Below are positions 28,543-38,806 of a stretch of 64,000 bases of DNA, one piece after another (the first letter of the stretch is position 1; every line of letters begins with the position of its first letter). The position numbers and the translations under genes were made by a program. The notes under the pieces are model-generated. The model did no database searches, was not told the DNA's origin, and was given only the letters and a program-made list of their open reading frames with translations. The DNA is from Bacteroidia bacterium (GTDB lineage Bacteria; Bacteroidota; Bacteroidia; Flavobacteriales; Flavobacteriaceae): contig JAUIBP010000004.1 in NCBI GenBank assembly GCA_030427735.1, positions 186,001 to 250,000 on the forward strand. The letters run 5' to 3'.

Positions 28543-29799
28543 ATGTATGCGCTTGTAGATTGTAATAATTTTTATGCTTCTTGCGAACGGGTTTTTAACC
28601 CTAATTTAAGAGGTAAACCCATTGCCATTTTATCTAATAACGATGGCTGTGTAATCTCGCGTAGTGATGAAGCGAAACGATTGGGGTTGCCTATGGGGGC
28701 TCCAGCTTTTAAATACGAGCAATTTTTTAAAGCTAATACTATAAAAGTTTTTTCTTCTAATTATCCGTTGTATGGCGATATGAGCAGTCGGGTAATGCGC
28801 ATTTTAGAACAATTTACGCCAGATGTTGAGGTGTATAGCATAGACGAAGCGTTTTTAGAATTTAAAGGATTTAGAAACGTCGATTTTAATGAATACGGTT
28901 CGACTATTAGAACGCGAATTTTAAAATGGACAGGTATTCCTACCTGTGTTGGTATAGCGCCAACAAAAGCGTTGTCTAAAGTCGCTAATAAAATAGCTAG
29001 AAAGTTCCCAGAGCAAACAAAGGGTGTGTTTGTAATAGATTCTGAGGCGTCTCGAATCAAAGCGTTAAAGTGGATGAAAATAGAGGATGTTTGGGGTATA
29101 GGCCGAAGATTAGCCAAACGTTTACAAGCAAAACGCTGCAAAACGGCTTACGATTTTACACAACTTTCAGATGCTGTTATTAGAAAGGAATTTTCTATTA
29201 CCGAATGGAAATTAAAACAAGACCTCTTAGGGCGGGCCACGTTAAAATTGGAAGAGCGGGTTCCTAAAAAAGCTATTGCGACTACAAGGAGTTTTGAAGG
29301 CACTATATCTAATTGTAACGATATTACAGAACGCATTTCTACATTTGCAAGTAGTTGTGCCGAGAAGCTAAGAAAACAAGGCAGCCGTTGCCATATGATT
29401 GTTTTGCATTTAAGCAGCGACAGGCACAAAGTAAGCGATGCTCAAGAGTATGCTAAAAAAATTATAGCTTTACCTTTTCCTACTAATTCCACCTTACTTA
29501 TTTGTGCCCAGGCGGCAGCTGCTGCAAAACAAATGTTTAAAACGGGTATAAAATATAAACGTGCAGGGGTAATAGTTACTGGTTTAGTAGATAACGATGC
29601 GTTTCAACTAAATTTATTCGATGTAGAAAACCCGAAACACAAACCTTTAATGGATACAATAGATACGTTGAATTCTAAATATAAAGGCTATAAGATTAAA
29701 TTGGGAAACCAAGATTTAGAACGTACATGGAAAATGAAACAAGAGCGATTATCGCCACGTTATACCACAAATATTAACGATATTATTATTGTAAAATGA
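28543..29799 (+). CDS. umuC: Y-family DNA polymerase V subunit UmuC
   Basis: The 418-residue protein has the Y-family polymerase palm and fingers with metal ligand Asp6 (ALVDCNNFYASCE), the catalytic YSIDEAF motif (about residues 97-103), the helix-hairpin stretch GIGRRLAKRL (about 187-196), and the DUF4113-like C-terminus seen in UmuC. It carries out error-prone lesion bypass with UmuD'. The order here is umuC then umuD, opposite to that of E. coli, with a 4-bp overlap. A short inverted repeat overlaps the probable promoter. Confidence 0.95.
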   Translation: MYALVDCNNFYASCERVFNPNLRGKPIAILSNNDGCVISRSDEAKRLGLPMGAPAFKYEQFFKANTIKVFSSNYPLYGDMSSRVMRILEQFTPDVEVYSIDEAFLEFKGFRNVDFNEYGSTIRTRILKWTGIPTCVGIAPTKALSKVANKIARKFPEQTKGVFVIDSEASRIKALKWMKIEDVWGIGRRLAKRLQAKRCKTAYDFTQLSDAVIRKEFSITEWKLKQDLLGRATLKLEERVPKKAIATTRSFEGTISNCNDITERISTFASSCAEKLRKQGSRCHMIVLHLSSDRHKVSDAQEYAKKIIALPFPTNSTLLICAQAAAAAKQMFKTGIKYKRAGVIVTGLVDNDAFQLNLFDVENPKHKPLMDTIDTLNSKYKGYKIKLGNQDLERTWKMKQERLSPRYTTNINDIIIVK

Positions 29800-30236
29800 T
29801 GTTACATAAAACACCAAAATTAACGTTTTTTACGCCAGAAGTAGTTCCCGATTCTGGGGCTGTTTTTGTAGATTCTGGTATTTCTGCCGGGTTTCCTTCG
29901 CCTGCAGACGATTTTAAGGAAGAACGCTTGTCGTTAGATGAAGAACTGGTAAAAAACAGAGAGGCTACTTTTTTTGCACGTGTAAGCGGGCAAAGTATGA
30001 TAGGCGCAGGTTTAGATGATAACGATTTACTGGTAATCGATAGAAGTTTAGAAGCTACACACAATAAAATTGCCGTTTGTTTTTTAGATGGTGAATTTAC
30101 GGTAAAACGATTAAAGGTTGAAGGTAGTGACATTTGGTTGTTACCAGAAAACCCAAAGTACGACCCAATACAAATAACCGAGGCTAACGATTTTGTTATT
30201 TGGGGTATTGTAACCAATGTTATAAAACGGGTGTAG
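29796..30236 (+). CDS. umuD: UmuD-like self-cleaving translesion factor
   Basis: The 146-residue protein has the S24 fold of UmuD/LexA without a DNA-binding domain. Predicted self-cleavage is at Ala31-Gly32 in ISAGFPSPADDF. The catalytic dyad is Ser67 (SGQSM) and Lys104 (FTVKRL), 37 residues apart as in E. coli UmuD. RecA-stimulated cleavage would produce UmuD', the partner of UmuC. It overlaps the umuC stop by 4 bp, so expression is coupled. A second Met directly follows the first and could be the real start. Confidence 0.95.
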   Translation: MMLHKTPKLTFFTPEVVPDSGAVFVDSGISAGFPSPADDFKEERLSLDEELVKNREATFFARVSGQSMIGAGLDDNDLLVIDRSLEATHNKIAVCFLDGEFTVKRLKVEGSDIWLLPENPKYDPIQITEANDFVIWGIVTNVIKRV

Positions 30237-30260
30237 CAAGATGTTTACAGTATAAAATAT

Positions 30261-30292
30261 AAAAGCCGCAAAATGATTATTTTGCGGCTTTT
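30261..30292. terminator. Bidirectional terminator between umuD and atpC
   Basis: A perfect 14-bp stem (30261-30274 with 30279-30292) and 4-nt loop, with A-run on the left and T-run on the right, lies between convergent genes and can serve both strands. Confidence 0.92.
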
Positions 30293-30313
30293 TGTATGGT
30301 AGAAATAAAATAA

Positions 30314-30607
30314 TTAATCGGCTAAGATGATTATTTTATTGTCTTTTAATTCTAATGTCCCAGATTTTATATTTAAAGTTAAAATTTTGCTGTCGGACAC
30401 ATGAGGTGCTACCTCTGGATGTAATTTGTCGTATTCTAAGTGGTTTTGTGTATGCACTTTAATCTTTACAGTACCAGCGGTTAATAACGAAACTATAGCG
30501 GCGTGGTTGTTAAGCATTTCAAACTCTCCATCTACACCTGGTACAGTAACAGCATCTACTTCCGAGCTAAACAAAGTGGCTTCTGGCGATACAATTTCTA
30601 AATACAT
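30314..30607 (-). CDS. atpC: F1 ATP synthase epsilon subunit, short form
   Basis: The 97-residue protein is the N-terminal beta-sandwich of epsilon (LEIVSPEATLFSSEVDAVTVPGVDGEFE-type start, HAAIVSLL). It lacks the C-terminal helical hairpin that gives E. coli epsilon (about 138 residues) its inhibitory function; the short form is usual in this phylum. It follows atpD by 91 bp on the same strand, apart from the other ATP synthase genes, which are not in the window. Confidence 0.93.
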   Translation of the reverse strand: MYLEIVSPEATLFSSEVDAVTVPGVDGEFEMLNNHAAIVSLLTAGTVKIKVHTQNHLEYDKLHPEVAPHVSDSKILTLNIKSGTLELKDNKIIILAD

Positions 30608-30617
30608 ATTTTTTAAA

Positions 30618-30638
30618 ATTAAGAATTAAGAATTAAGA
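30618..30638. repeat. Three tandem copies of AATTAAG in the atpD-atpC gap
   Basis: The 7-bp unit AATTAAG occurs three times in a row, followed about 45 bp later by a partial inverted counterpart (CATAATTCTGAATT). It may be a slippage product or a weak intergenic element. Confidence 0.6.
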
Positions 30639-30698
30639 AGTCGGAATTAAAGAGGGTCGTCTATTCATCATAACTCTTCATTCATAATTCTGAATTAT

Positions 30699-32210
<1,512 letters not shown>

Positions 32211-32267
32211 CTATCTGTTTATTGTTTTGCTTTAAATTTTCACGAAAAAGTTTATTTTTTCGCGCTG

Positions 32268-32275
32268 CAAAGATA
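32268..32275 (-). promoter_or_regulatory. Candidate -7 promoter element of atpD
   Basis: On the minus strand the sequence is TATCTTTG, a full TAnnTTTG match 60 bp before the atpD start codon. A -33 box is not evident. Confidence 0.5.
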
Positions 32276-32324
32276 GAAGATTAAATTTAAAATAAAATAT
32301 GTTTTTTAGCTTTTTTGCTATATG

Positions 32325-32353
32325 AAAAACGCCCTCAAAAGGAAGGCGTTTTT
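32325..32353 (-). terminator. Terminator after the SGNH lipase gene
   Basis: A 9-bp stem (32325-32333 with 32345-32353) and 11-nt loop, with T-run in minus-strand sense, lies 20 bp beyond the lipase stop codon and before the atpD promoter. Confidence 0.8.
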
Positions 32354-32373
32354 TTTGGGTTTTAAAATATAAT

Positions 32374-33990
32374 TTATTGAAGCGTAGGAGAATAGTTTGT
32401 TGGGTAATCTCCTAGCTTTACCAAGTTGCCAGAGGCTTCAAAATTCGATTGGTATGTGGCATCTATGGCTTTCATAAATTCGTTTGCCATTAATGCATAA
32501 CCTCTAGAGGTAAGGTGTACTCCATCTAAAGAAAAAGCACCCCCAGTAACCAATTGGGTGTTAAAAATAAAATCGTCGGCACCATAGCCTGCAGGGCTTG
32601 CTACTTGTTGTAAAATCCAATTAGCATCTACAAAAGCTAAGTTTGCTTGGTCTGCAGTTGCTTTTATGGTTGTGTTAAACTGTTGGGTAGCTGTTTTAAC
32701 TTCTTGTTGTTCAGTAGGAATTAGTACCCATTTGTCTTCTAAAGGTAGTGTAATGCCTTCTGCCGAAAATTGATACGCAACAGCTTCTGGTAAACCCTGA
32801 CTTATAAGCGCGTTGGCAATGGTTGTGTTTACAGTGCCTATTACAGCACTACTCGGCAATACAAACAGGTCGTTTTCGTTGGCTTGTCTAGCTTGTCCGT
32901 AGGTGCTTCCTAGTAAAGGTGCTACTATAGGTGCCGCTGCTGCTGGTAATCCCATTTGCTCTAAAAACGCAGGAAAAGTAGGGCTAGCAAGTAAAGCACC
33001 TGTAATTTGATTGGATAAATCGGTTAAGCTTTCGTCTTTTATAACGACTGCGCTAGCGTCGGTTGTTGAAAATACAATGTTGCGATCGGAAGCACCTAAA
33101 GCTGTAAAAATTTGATTTAAAGCGCCATAAACCATGTTCAGTGTTGGTATTTGTGAAGCAAAATCTGGATTTGTAGGATCTAAAGGATTATAAGGAACCG
33201 TTGTAAAATGCGCAATGCTGGTTACGTCTGGAATATTCGCAACCACACCTTTTGCACCAGCAGAAGTTAACGTGTTAACTAACGTCGAGTAAGCATAATC
33301 GAAAGTGGTTTTTTCGGTAATAGGGTTGCTATTATCGCCACCAGAAAGTGCGTAGCCTAACACATCGTTATTGCCAATCCACAGCGAAAAGAACGTTGGG
33401 TTTTGTGCCATTGCCAATTCTAAAACAGAAGCATCAGGCGTACTGCCAGTCATTCTTATAAAATATGGGTTGGCAAGACCAGCGGATAGATTTCCGATGT
33501 TTCCATAACCATTGGCTAATAAGTGGAAACTTTTCGCCCCTGGAACGCCTAAATTATTAAAAGGTCCTGTTGGATTATTTGCTGCAATATCTGTAGTAAC
33601 GGTTACAGGTCCAATAACAGATTCCAAAGCTACGGGCGCTCCTCCTGTGGTTACTAACCTAGGATTGAAACCAGGAAGTCTATTTCCTGCAAGCGCTAAT
33701 CCACCATAGTTATCATTCATTAGAGGTTGATTAAAATCTGCCCCGCCTAATAGTAGAAATTTTTGTGATAATATGTTAGGGAACGAATTGTTTTGTGCCG
33801 CAATAAACAAGGCATTGTCTGTATACCCAGAAGTAAGCGAATTCCCTAAAGCCACGTAGGTAGAAAAATCGGCAGTACCAGTGGTTAAATCGGGAAGCGT
33901 GTTTGTGTTTTCGGAAGCATTATCATCGTCGTTACTACAGGATGCAAAACTTAATGCTAATGTTGCTAACCATATATATTTTAATTTCAT
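32374..33990 (-). CDS. SGNH/GDSL-family lipase-like lipoprotein
   Basis: The 538-residue lipoprotein has a lipobox at Cys18 (LSFASCS). SGNH block I reads ALGNSLTSG, with nucleophile Ser51 and Asn in place of the usual Asp of GDSL. Block III is WIGNNDV and block V is DGVHLTSRG with the Asp-His pair. All catalytic residues are therefore present. It is an esterase or lipase at the cell surface or in the periplasm. The TonB-dependent receptor gene ends 12 bp upstream on the same strand, so the two are likely cotranscribed and may release and import a lipid or ester. Confidence 0.88.
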   Translation of the reverse strand: MKLKYIWLATLALSFASCSNDDDNASENTNTLPDLTTGTADFSTYVALGNSLTSGYTDNALFIAAQNNSFPNILSQKFLLLGGADFNQPLMNDNYGGLALAGNRLPGFNPRLVTTGGAPVALESVIGPVTVTTDIAANNPTGPFNNLGVPGAKSFHLLANGYGNIGNLSAGLANPYFIRMTGSTPDASVLELAMAQNPTFFSLWIGNNDVLGYALSGGDNSNPITEKTTFDYAYSTLVNTLTSAGAKGVVANIPDVTSIAHFTTVPYNPLDPTNPDFASQIPTLNMVYGALNQIFTALGASDRNIVFSTTDASAVVIKDESLTDLSNQITGALLASPTFPAFLEQMGLPAAAAPIVAPLLGSTYGQARQANENDLFVLPSSAVIGTVNTTIANALISQGLPEAVAYQFSAEGITLPLEDKWVLIPTEQQEVKTATQQFNTTIKATADQANLAFVDANWILQQVASPAGYGADDFIFNTQLVTGGAFSLDGVHLTSRGYALMANEFMKAIDATYQSNFEASGNLVKLGDYPTNYSPTLQ

Positions 33991-34002
33991 AAGTGATTTG
34001 AA

Positions 34003-36729
34003 TTATAAATTGTTAATTGTCCAAGATACATAATACATAGATCCTATATAGCCAGTACCAATAGCGGTAAAGTATTCGTCGCCTAACATGTTTGTAGCGC
34101 CTAGTTTAAATGAAGATTTTAACTTTGGGACTCTGTAATTTAATTGCGCATCTAAAGTATGGTAGGCTGGAATGTCGCCATCTCCAAATGTTGCTTGCCA
34201 AAAATAAGCATCACTCCAGCGCCAAGCTACATTAAAACCAAAATTGGTAAACAAATCGGTGTTACCAAAACCTACTTTTACTTTGTGCTCTGGGGTGTTA
34301 AAGCTAGTTCTGAAATCTGGATATTTTGCTTGATCGAAATCTTGCTTAGAGTACGTGTAGTTGGCACTTAAATCATAATCGCCAAATACTTTAGTAGAGG
34401 CTTGTACAGAAGCACCGTAAGCATTTACATCGGCATCGGAGTTTGTGTAAGTCTGGTAGGCTTTATAATCGCCGTTTTGCAGTGCTGCTAACGATAAACT
34501 ATTGTCTCCTACTGTACCATAAAAGGGAACGAGTACTGTTTCGTTCGAAATAAAATCTGTATACGAATTGTAGTATACGCTTAAATCGATAATGGTATGA
34601 TCTAATTTACCACGATAGCCTATTTCGAAAGACGATACGCGTTCTGGTTTCACAATATCAACATCTGAAGCTACAGGAGCACCATTCTCTACAGAGTTTA
34701 AAGAAAAGGAATTTTCGTAAGCTGCACGACCAACTACAGACGTGGTTGCTGGTTGGCCCATAGCTTGCCCACTGGCGCTAATGTTATATGTTCGTACATC
34801 GCGATCTAAATTACTTTCTGCCGATCCTACTAAAATGGCTCTACCAGCATCTAAACCTATAAATAAATCTTGCGTGGTTGGATTTCTAAAACCAGTTTGG
34901 AACGAACCTCTAATATTATGGTCGCCTTGTTTACCCATGGTATAGCCTAAAGATAATCGTGGCGAGAAGAAACCGTCAAAAAGTTCCGATTTATCGTAAC
35001 GTAAGGATGCTGTAAGTTTTAAGGCTTCATTTTCTAAGAATTTTTTCTGAACTTGAGTGTAAAAGCCCATTTCAGAATATTTTATAGGGCCATCATTATC
35101 GGTGTAAATAGTACCGAAGGAATTTAAGTCGTATTGTCTAAACGATCCACCAACTTGAATTTCTGCCCAATCAATTAAATGGCTAAAATTGTAGTTTGCG
35201 TCGGCATGGTAGTATTTTGAAGCGTCTTGAAATTTAGAACCCGTATTTAAATCGGGATCATTTGTAACTTTTTCAAATGCTTCATTAAAAGCGGCTGTTC
35301 CAGGTTCTAGTCGGCCTTCGTCTGCAGCAGCTCTTGCCAATTTATGGGCTTCGGTATCTGTCATGCCACCTAAGGTAGCGCCTGCATAGGTTTGAATGTA
35401 GTCTCCAAACCAATCTTGGTCACTTTTCCAGGTTCTGTTAATGTTTATTCCTGTAAATACCATGTCGTAAGAATCTCCAGCTTTATCGCCTACCATATAC
35501 CCGCGTACAAAAAAGTTGTCGTTTCTAACTTCTATTTTATGTTGTTGTTGAAAAAAGTCGGCAATATTATATCTGTTGGTTCCTTGGTAGATGGTGTTTC
35601 CTGTTCCTACTTTTCCAACATATTGAATCTCGAAATCGTCTTTCCATGGTCTAAAATAGACTCCCCAATCGCCTTTTATACTTTGCGCTTTGTATTCGGT
35701 TAACACATTTTCGTTATACCCCGTTCTGCTTACTACTACATCTGGAATAATGCCCAAACCGCCAGAGGCTGCTCTAATATTTGTAGATACTTCGTCGCCA
35801 TATACGTTATAACCATCGTAGTCTACGGCGTCTCTTGTTGCTCCCGTTCCAGGTTTCCCTTGGTAATTATCGGCAGCCCAGTCTGTACCTTTTAGCCAGC
35901 CAAAATTGACTTTTACAGCAAAAGCATCGCTAAATTTATGTGCGATTCTTACACCTACATCGGTATAAGAGTTGGTGCCAGCTGCATCTTGGGTGGTAAT
36001 ACCTTGCTTAACGTAGCCGCTTATTCCTGAAAACTCGAAAGGATTTTTACTGCGCATAAATAAAATACCATTAAAGGCATTTGCTCCATACAGAGCCGAA
36101 GATGCTCCTGGAAGTAATTCTACACTAAGTACATCGGTTTCTGTCATTCCTACCAAATTTCCTAACGGAAAGTTTAGGGCAGGAGTCGAGTTGTCCATAC
36201 CGTCTACCAACTGCATAAATCGGGTGTTGGAAAACGATGCGAATCCTCTGGTGTTAATGGATTTAAAGGTTAAACTATTGGTGTTAATATCTACGCCTTT
36301 AAGATTTTCTAAACCATCATAGAAATCGGCAGAGGCTGTGTTTTTTATTTCTTTTAAACCAAAACGTTCTACGGTAACGGGCGACTCGAATATGCGCTCT
36401 GGCGTTCTAGACGCCGAAATAACAACTTCGTCCAGCTCTGTTCCTTCTTTAAGGGTAAAAGCTAAAGTTTGATTGTTTTGCGAAACCTCGATGATTTGTT
36501 TATCGAAACCTACGCTACTGGCCTGAACCGTAAAAGGTGGATTTTGATTAACCGTTAAGGTGAAATTTCCATCAAAATCGGTTACAGTCCCAGTAGAAGT
36601 TCCTAATACAATAATATTAGCTCCAGGTATCGGCTGGCTATTATCATCTGTAACACTTCCGGAAATTGTAGTTTGTGCAAAGGTTACTGCACAAACAAGC
36701 ATAACCATAAAGGAAAGAATGTTTTTCAT
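34003..36729 (-). CDS. TonB-dependent receptor with carboxypeptidase-like N-domain
   Basis: The 908-residue receptor has a signal peptide ending in TFAQ, a carboxypeptidase-D-like domain (about 20-100), TonB-box-like ELDEVVISASR (about 105), a plug domain with GVDINTNSLTFKSINTRGF and LYGANAFNGILFM, and a long barrel. The plug does not carry SusC marks, and no SusD follows. Its partner is the SGNH lipase lipoprotein 12 bp downstream, a pairing that suggests lipid or ester-linked substrates. The upstream region to glmS is AT-rich, and no promoter was identified with confidence. Confidence 0.88.
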   Translation of the reverse strand: MKNILSFMVMLVCAVTFAQTTISGSVTDDNSQPIPGANIIVLGTSTGTVTDFDGNFTLTVNQNPPFTVQASSVGFDKQIIEVSQNNQTLAFTLKEGTELDEVVISASRTPERIFESPVTVERFGLKEIKNTASADFYDGLENLKGVDINTNSLTFKSINTRGFASFSNTRFMQLVDGMDNSTPALNFPLGNLVGMTETDVLSVELLPGASSALYGANAFNGILFMRSKNPFEFSGISGYVKQGITTQDAAGTNSYTDVGVRIAHKFSDAFAVKVNFGWLKGTDWAADNYQGKPGTGATRDAVDYDGYNVYGDEVSTNIRAASGGLGIIPDVVVSRTGYNENVLTEYKAQSIKGDWGVYFRPWKDDFEIQYVGKVGTGNTIYQGTNRYNIADFFQQQHKIEVRNDNFFVRGYMVGDKAGDSYDMVFTGININRTWKSDQDWFGDYIQTYAGATLGGMTDTEAHKLARAAADEGRLEPGTAAFNEAFEKVTNDPDLNTGSKFQDASKYYHADANYNFSHLIDWAEIQVGGSFRQYDLNSFGTIYTDNDGPIKYSEMGFYTQVQKKFLENEALKLTASLRYDKSELFDGFFSPRLSLGYTMGKQGDHNIRGSFQTGFRNPTTQDLFIGLDAGRAILVGSAESNLDRDVRTYNISASGQAMGQPATTSVVGRAAYENSFSLNSVENGAPVASDVDIVKPERVSSFEIGYRGKLDHTIIDLSVYYNSYTDFISNETVLVPFYGTVGDNSLSLAALQNGDYKAYQTYTNSDADVNAYGASVQASTKVFGDYDLSANYTYSKQDFDQAKYPDFRTSFNTPEHKVKVGFGNTDLFTNFGFNVAWRWSDAYFWQATFGDGDIPAYHTLDAQLNYRVPKLKSSFKLGATNMLGDEYFTAIGTGYIGSMYYVSWTINNL

Positions 36730-36891
36730 ATTTAAGTTTAAGTTGGATTATTTTATGAGCAATATACATTTTTTACACCATCTGAAAAAGAAAGTTGATA
36801 AAAATTATGCATGCATAGTAAAAAATCGTCAAAAAAAGTAATAAATATTTATTGAATTCTTATTTAAGGGAAGGTGTATTCGTAATAAAAA

Positions 36892-36925
36892 CAAAGGCAT
36901 TTTCATGAAATTGAAAATGCCTTTG
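36892..36925 (-). terminator. Terminator after glmS
   Basis: A perfect 14-bp stem (36892-36905 with 36912-36925) and 6-nt loop lies 28 bp after the glmS stop. In minus-strand sense it is followed by a T-rich stretch. Confidence 0.88.
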
Positions 36926-36952
36926 CGTGATAAAATGTGTTGTATGTTATGT

Positions 36953-38800
36953 TTACTCTACAGTAACCGATTTTGCTAAGTTACGTGGCTGATCTACATT
37001 TTTGCCCAACATTACTGCAATATGGTACGATAATAATTGTAGCGGAATGGTAGTTAAAAGCGGCGACAGCGCTTCTAAAGTTTCAGGAACTTCTATAACG
37101 TGGTCTGCTAAGTCTTTTACCTGAGTATCTCCTTCTGTAACTACGCCAATAATTTTTCCTTTTCTAGATTTTATTTCCTGAATATTACTTACTACTTTTT
37201 CGTAATGCCCTTTTTTGGTAGCAATTACAATTACAGGCATTTGCTCGTCTATTAAAGCAATAGGGCCGTGCTTCATTTCTGCTGCTGGGTAGCCTTCTGC
37301 GTGTATGTAAGAGATTTCTTTTAATTTTAAAGCACCTTCTAAAGCTACAGGGAAATTATATCCTCTACCTAAATACAAACAGTTTTTGGCTGTTTTATAA
37401 ATGTCGGCTACGGTTTTTACATAGCTGTCCGATTCTAATGCCTTTTTAACTTTATCGGGAATAAGTTCCAATTCGATTAAATGATGACGGAAATCGGAGC
37501 TAGAAATAGTGCCTTTAGCTCTAGCCAAACGCAATGCGATAAGCGATAGTACCGTTATTTGTGTTGTGAACGCTTTTGTTGAAGCAACACCAATTTCTGG
37601 GCCAGCATGTGTATAAGCTCCTGCATGGGTTTCTCTGGCGATAGAAGAACCTACAACATTACAAACGCCAAATACAAAAGCACCTTTAGATTTTGCTAAT
37701 TTTATAGCGGCCAAAGTATCGGCAGTTTCGCCAGATTGCGAGATGGCAATAACAATATCTTTTTCTGTAATAACCGGATTTCTATATCTGAATTCCGAAG
37801 CATATTCTACTTCTACAGGAATTCTTGCCAAATCTTCAAAAATATATTCCGAAACCAGACCTGCATGCCAAGATGTACCGCAGGCAACAATTATAATGCG
37901 TTCCGCATTTAAGAATTTCTTCATATTGTCTTCTACGCCAGACATTTTTATAATGGCTTCGTTAGACAATAAACGACCTCTAAAGGTGTCTAGAATAGCA
38001 CTTGGTTGCTCGTAAATTTCTTTTAACATAAAATGTTCGTAGCCGCCTTTTTCTATTTGTTCAAGATTTAATTGTAAGGCTTGAACGTAAGGGTCTACCA
38101 TAGAGTCGTCTTTAATTTTTCTAATTTTTACGTCTCTACCTAATCTTATAATTGCTAATTCTTCGTCTTCTAAATAAATGGCATTTTTAGTAAATTCTAA
38201 AAATGGCGAAGCGTCGCTAGCTATAAAAAATTCGTCTTTACCAACACCAATTGCTAAGGGGCTTCCTAAGCGTGCTGCAATAATCTCGTCGGGTTTATTT
38301 TTATCGAAAACCGCAATGGCATAAGCACCGATGACTTGATTTAAAGCCACCTGAACAGCTTTACCAAGTTTCAAGTTTTCTTTGCTCATTACATCTTCAA
38401 TAAGGTTTACCAGAACTTCGGTATCGGTATCCGATTTAAAGGTGTAACCTCTTTCTTTTAGAGCTTTTTTTAAGGACTCGTAGTTTTCGATAATACCGTT
38501 GTGGATAATCACTAGATTCTCAGAATTGGAATAGTGCGGATGTGAGTTAACATCGTTAGGGACTCCATGGGTTGCCCATCGGGTATGACCTAAAGCAATA
38601 TGGCCATCTGTTGTTAATTCTCTTTTTACTTTATCTTCTAGGTCGACAACTTTGCCTTTGGTTTTGGCAACTTTTAGATGTTCGCCATCAAAAAGTGCAA
38701 TGCCAGCACTGTCGTAACCACGATATTCTAGGCGTTTAAGACCGTTTATTACAATTGGGTAGGCTTCTCTGTAGCCTATATATCCTACAATTCCACACAT
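36953..38800 (-). CDS. glmS: Glutamine-fructose-6-phosphate aminotransferase (isomerizing)
   Basis: The 615-residue enzyme has the class II glutamine amidotransferase domain with nucleophile Cys2 (MCGIVGYIGYREA) and RGYDSAGIA, and two SIS domains with CGTSWHAG, SQSGETADT and the C-terminal NLAKSVTVE. It makes glucosamine-6-phosphate for peptidoglycan and lipopolysaccharide, the reverse direction of the NagB reaction encoded about 18 kb away. It is the last gene of a GlgA-like, DUF4270, glmS operon, 6 bp after DUF4270. Confidence 0.98.
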   Translation of the reverse strand: MCGIVGYIGYREAYPIVINGLKRLEYRGYDSAGIALFDGEHLKVAKTKGKVVDLEDKVKRELTTDGHIALGHTRWATHGVPNDVNSHPHYSNSENLVIIHNGIIENYESLKKALKERGYTFKSDTDTEVLVNLIEDVMSKENLKLGKAVQVALNQVIGAYAIAVFDKNKPDEIIAARLGSPLAIGVGKDEFFIASDASPFLEFTKNAIYLEDEELAIIRLGRDVKIRKIKDDSMVDPYVQALQLNLEQIEKGGYEHFMLKEIYEQPSAILDTFRGRLLSNEAIIKMSGVEDNMKKFLNAERIIIVACGTSWHAGLVSEYIFEDLARIPVEVEYASEFRYRNPVITEKDIVIAISQSGETADTLAAIKLAKSKGAFVFGVCNVVGSSIARETHAGAYTHAGPEIGVASTKAFTTQITVLSLIALRLARAKGTISSSDFRHHLIELELIPDKVKKALESDSYVKTVADIYKTAKNCLYLGRGYNFPVALEGALKLKEISYIHAEGYPAAEMKHGPIALIDEQMPVIVIATKKGHYEKVVSNIQEIKSRKGKIIGVVTEGDTQVKDLADHVIEVPETLEALSPLLTTIPLQLLSYHIAVMLGKNVDQPRNLAKSVTVE

Positions 38801-38806
38801 AGCTTT

